Assembly (NCBI GenBank): GCA_022841245.1
Contig: JALHRW010000016.1
Location: 1 to 44,804 of the forward strand
DNA from: Planctomycetota bacterium
Lineage (GTDB): Bacteria > Planctomycetota > UBA11346
Reading direction: 5' to 3'
Length of the DNA: 44,804 nucleotides
The notes under the pieces were generated by a model, which ran no database searches, had not been told where the DNA came from, and worked only from the letters and a program-made list of their open reading frames with translations. The position numbers and the translations under genes are program-made. Below, in pieces: positions 42,633-44,804 of this stretch (positions are counted from its first letter, which is position 1; the number at the start of each line of letters is the position of its first letter).

Positions 42633-43670
42633 TTACCCGATGCGATGCACCGGCACCGGCCGTCCGGGCGAGAATGCTCGGATGCTTTTCACCCGGCCGC
42701 CCAGACCCAGGGTCGCCAGGGCTCCCTCGACCGCCTGGCGCAGTTCCGCTGGTGGGCATGCGACGCGGGCGTTCACGATCACCCGGGCGTCGGGAGTCGG
42801 AGTCCCGGAGGCCAACTGGCGCATGTGTGGTTCCGGACGCCCCGTGACGCTGTTCGCAACCAGGACCAATCCGCCGCTTCGCAGCAGGCACTTGAGGTGC
42901 GCGACGCCCCGCAGGCCGATGGTCTGCATGAGTCGAGGCAGGACGTTTTCCCAGTCACTGCCGTGGAGGTCGACGGTGGCGTTGAGCCAGCCCAAGGCCG
43001 CCTCGCCAGCGGCGTAGGTGTCGTAATCGACCTCGATGCGCTTGTCGCCGCCCGGGGCGGCTGCAAGCACGGCGTCCAGCCACCCCTCCACCCCGTCGCC
43101 CGCGGTGGCGCTGATGCGGAAGATCGCAGCGGACGGGCAGCGTGCCGACAATTCGGCTTCCGGCAGCGCCGGATCCGTTTCGGCATCGCATTTGTTGAGC
43201 AGCAGCACATCGGCTTCGCGGAGCTGGAGTCTGTAGATGTAGGCGGTGGCCGGGTCGATCCTGCCAGCCTCGACCTCACGGAGGGCTGCCGGATCCACCA
43301 CCACGCAAAAAGGAGCGACGTGCAAGCTGGTTCCAGCCTCGACGGCCAATGGACGGAGCACCGTGGCGGCGATGTCGACGCAGCTGCCGACCGGTTCGGC
43401 GAGCACCACCTCGGGCTGGTGACGGGCGATCAACTCGCGGGTTTTCCCCGCGAAGTCCTGGAAAGCACAGCAGAAGCAGGCGCCAGCGACCTCCGCCGCG
43501 GGGACGCCGGCCATTTCGATGATCGCCGTGTCCACCAGCTCGGGTGCCTGGTCGTTGGTCACGACGACCACTCGTTTACCGCGTTTGGCAAGGATGCTGG
43601 CGGCCTGGGCTATGAGGGTGGTCTTGCCGGCGCCGAGGAAGCCGCCGATGGTGAGCAGGATCGGGGTCAT
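42633..43670 (-). CDS. G3E-family GTPase (CobW/P47K type)
   Basis: This 345-residue metal-related GTPase has its P-loop in 'IGGFLGAGKTT' (residues 8-18). The metal-binding CxCC motif of the family is 'GACFCCAF' (C65, C67, C68). The base-specificity motif is NKCD at 159-162, and Walker B is near 'VVLAEPVGSCVD'. G3E proteins deliver metal ions (zinc, cobalt, nickel) to target enzymes; 'VVTNDQAPELVDT' is the variant seen in the P47K group common in PVC bacteria. The C-terminal domain (about 215-345) is less conserved. Its start overlaps the upstream repeat protein by four bases. The client metalloprotein is not evident. Confidence 0.88.
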   Translation of the reverse strand: MTPILLTIGGFLGAGKTTLIAQAASILAKRGKRVVVVTNDQAPELVDTAIIEMAGVPAAEVAGACFCCAFQDFAGKTRELIARHQPEVVLAEPVGSCVDIAATVLRPLAVEAGTSLHVAPFCVVVDPAALREVEAGRIDPATAYIYRLQLREADVLLLNKCDAETDPALPEAELSARCPSAAIFRISATAGDGVEGWLDAVLAAAPGGDKRIEVDYDTYAAGEAALGWLNATVDLHGSDWENVLPRLMQTIGLRGVAHLKCLLRSGGLVLVANSVTGRPEPHMRQLASGTPTPDARVIVNARVACPPAELRQAVEGALATLGLGGRVKSIRAFSPGRPVPVHRIG

Positions 43671-44131
43671 GGCGTCTCCACGGGATCGGGTGCTGTACGT
43701 TGCTCGCGGACGGTGGACACCGCCATGCCCAGTTGCTGTGCCACCACGGCGTCGGTGTTGCGGCCGATCAGCCGGTTCATCGCCGGTGTCCAGGCGATGG
43801 CGCAGGTATGGCTGCTACGGGCGATGCCCAGGCTCCTCCGTTTCATGTGGACGCTGCTCGGCGATATGTTGAATCGTTGCGCGAGAAGGGTGTCGCTGAT
43901 GTGCCCAAGCAACCGCAACATGGCCGGGGTCCAGCGAATGACGTTCGAGCACGGCTGATGGTAGGCGAGGACCCGCAGCAGCGTACGTCGCGTCCAGATA
44001 TGGAAATCCTGCACCCCCCACGCGTCTCCCAGTGTCGCATCGCTGGCCTGACCCAGGAAGGCATCATGCGCCGGTGTCCACTGCACGATATGGCGCTTCT
44101 CGACGCGTCGCAGTGCTGGGAGCGCGCGCAT
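43667..44131 (-). CDS. Protein with three tandem helix-turn-helix-like repeats
   Basis: This 154-residue protein is built from three repeats starting at W18, W67 and W114, with a period of 47-49 residues. Each begins with 'WTPA' and continues with hydrophobic-x2-'LGxxxD' or 'IGxxTD' and a second helix. Repeat 2 is the clearest: 'WTPAMLRLLGHISD', then 'LLAQRFNISPSSVHMKRRSL', which reads as a homeodomain-like or Myb/SANT-like helix-turn-helix. Repeat 3 has 'VVAQQLGMAVSTVREQR'. Repeat 1 is more worn. DNA binding is inferred. It overlaps the downstream G3E GTPase gene by four bases (ATGA), so the two are coupled; a metal-responsive regulator with a metallochaperone is one reading. A stop lies eight codons upstream of the ATG. 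Confidence 0.65.
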   Translation of the reverse strand: MRALPALRRVEKRHIVQWTPAHDAFLGQASDATLGDAWGVQDFHIWTRRTLLRVLAYHQPCSNVIRWTPAMLRLLGHISDTLLAQRFNISPSSVHMKRRSLGIARSSHTCAIAWTPAMNRLIGRNTDAVVAQQLGMAVSTVREQRTAPDPVETP

Positions 44132-44457
44132 GAGCGAGGATGCGCGTCTTGGTCATGGGATCGCATACTACCAGCCACATCAGCGTGGTCACGGAGGACC
44201 GGCTGATGGCTGGCGTCAGTGCCATCCGAGCGGGTCGCACCTACGTCGAGTTGTGTGCCGGTGATCGGGCGCTGCATAGGGCACAGCAGCTGGCGCCTGT
44301 TGGCGTGGCGCGATCGCCTCCAGGCGGTGCACCCGGCTACTTTGTCTATCCTACGTATGTCCGGAAAATCGGACATAGAACGCTATTGCGCCGAGCCGCG
44401 GTGCTGTTACTCAATTAGCTCTTCAACCCTCATGCCGTCCCGGCGCCGGAGATCGAC
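44132..44457. other. Gene-free divergent spacer
   Basis: This spacer of 326 bases lies between the repeat protein (minus strand) and the final lipoprotein (plus strand). Short open frames occur on both strands but lack ribosome sites and family resemblance. The base composition becomes markedly more AT-rich after about 44330. It holds the palindrome at 44356-44377 and should carry promoters for both directions. Confidence 0.55.
44356..44377. promoter_or_regulatory. 22-base palindrome, possible operator
   Basis: TATGTCCG (44356-44363) and CGGACATA (44370-44377) are perfect arms around a 6-base AT-rich centre (GAAAAT). The dyad is 80 bases upstream of the lipoprotein start and lies in a divergent spacer next to a helix-turn-helix-repeat gene. 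The form suits a dimeric regulator. No named motif is recognised. Confidence 0.45.
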
Positions 44458-44804
44458 GTGTCTTTCAGTGGCGTAAATAGTGGAGAAAATGGTTGTTTTA
44501 TCCAGAATCTCCGCGGCTGCGCGGCGGTGTCGGCCATCGTCCTTGTGCTGGCGGCCTGCAGCCACGAGGCGCGACCCGCTGGGGCGCCAACCGCGTCTGC
44601 TGCGCCAGCGGCCGAGTCGGCAGCACAGGTGTCATCTACGCAAGACCAGCCTATAGATGCCCGCACGGTGTCCCCTGCGGCGCCAGCTCAACCCGTCGCG
44701 TCGCCCAGCTCCGCTGCGCCCGCGCCGGCTCAGATCACCCGCGTCGCCGCCGGCTTCGACCTGGCGGCCTACCGTGCCGACCCTGCGGCCTACTGCCGGG
44801 TCGT
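44458..44804 (+). CDS. Pro/Ala-rich lipoprotein (3' end outside window)
   Basis: About 115 residues are visible before the window ends. A short polar N-terminus leads to a lipoprotein signal 'AAVSAIVLVLAACSH', with the modified cysteine near residue 34. A low-complexity Ala/Pro/Ser linker of about 55 residues follows, then the beginning of a folded part, 'FDLAAYRADPAAYCRV'. The start is a GTG with GGAG (44448-44451) six bases before it; the frame is closed by a stop at 44416. The 33 residues before the cysteine are long for such a signal, so an internal GTG nearer the hydrophobic part is possible. Family not recognised. Confidence 0.55.
   Translation, partial: MSFSGVNSGENGCFIQNLRGCAAVSAIVLVLAACSHEARPAGAPTASAAPAAESAAQVSSTQDQPIDARTVSPAAPAQPVASPSSAAPAPAQITRVAAGFDLAAYRADPAAYCRV

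Noticed and set aside
43843..44376. 177-codon minus-strand frame overlapping the repeat protein
   Set aside because: It overlaps the three-repeat protein in another frame and has no family resemblance. The repeats and the coupled start favour 43667-44131.
44140..44418. 92-codon plus-strand frame in the final spacer
   Set aside because: There is no ribosome site and no recognisable domain, and it spans the palindrome and the composition shift. A spacer reading fits better.

Overview
The window is high-GC (by eye about two thirds G+C), densely packed bacterial chromosome with a Gram-negative envelope. It carries outer-membrane barrels, a TolC-type channel and many lipoproteins. A PVC-superphylum source (Planctomycetota, Verrucomicrobiota or Lentisphaerota) is the best guess. 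The reasons are an ECF sigma factor fused to a membrane anchor and a large exported domain (29697-32069), a UvrC without its helix-hairpin-helix end, a ceramidase-like secreted protein, an exported sulfatase, and a P47K/CobW GTPase of the type common there. The phylum cannot be fixed from sequence reading alone. I saw no tRNA, rRNA, CRISPR array or transposase.

Layout. 1-2517: 3' part of a LacI-type regulator, then a secreted neutral-ceramidase-like protein behind an AT-rich promoter with a repeated 8-mer. 2598-8123: two near-identical 79-residue membrane proteins, D-lactate dehydrogenase, a large and a minimal MscS channel, a small outer-membrane barrel, a small lipoprotein and a two-repeat secreted protein. 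8268-13365: same-direction group of exported sulfatase, MetA/SphA-type barrel, LamB-like porin and alpha/beta-hydrolase lipoprotein, suggesting use of a sulfated or complex carbohydrate. 13387-23156: six-gene minus-strand run, a tripartite RND pump (outer-membrane factor, adaptor, permease) followed by three lipoproteins with patatin, alpha/beta-hydrolase and phospholipase D folds. A FadL-like channel lies divergently next to it, so this block reads as an envelope-lipid module. 24583-28060: a Gcr-type ('site-specific recombinase' by name only) membrane protein and a GH13 enzyme.

28102-32069: the sigma-anchor-sensor fusion with a downstream exported protein of unknown function. 32264-36631: RNase Y, MenF and MenD with overlapping ends (RNA decay plus menaquinone synthesis). 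36632-38308: three small minus-strand genes including a Nudix hydrolase. 38369-41160: DEDDy exonuclease, short UvrC and a STAS-like protein. 41161-41463: gene-free, repeat-rich spacer. 41464-42622: PhyH dioxygenase followed by the wreck of an SGNH hydrolase gene. 42633-44131: a G3E GTPase translationally coupled to a protein with three tandem helix-turn-helix-like repeats. 44132-44457: gene-free spacer with a perfect palindrome. 44458-end: start of a Pro/Ala-rich lipoprotein.

Most assignments rest on motifs read by eye. The functional grouping of neighbours is inference.
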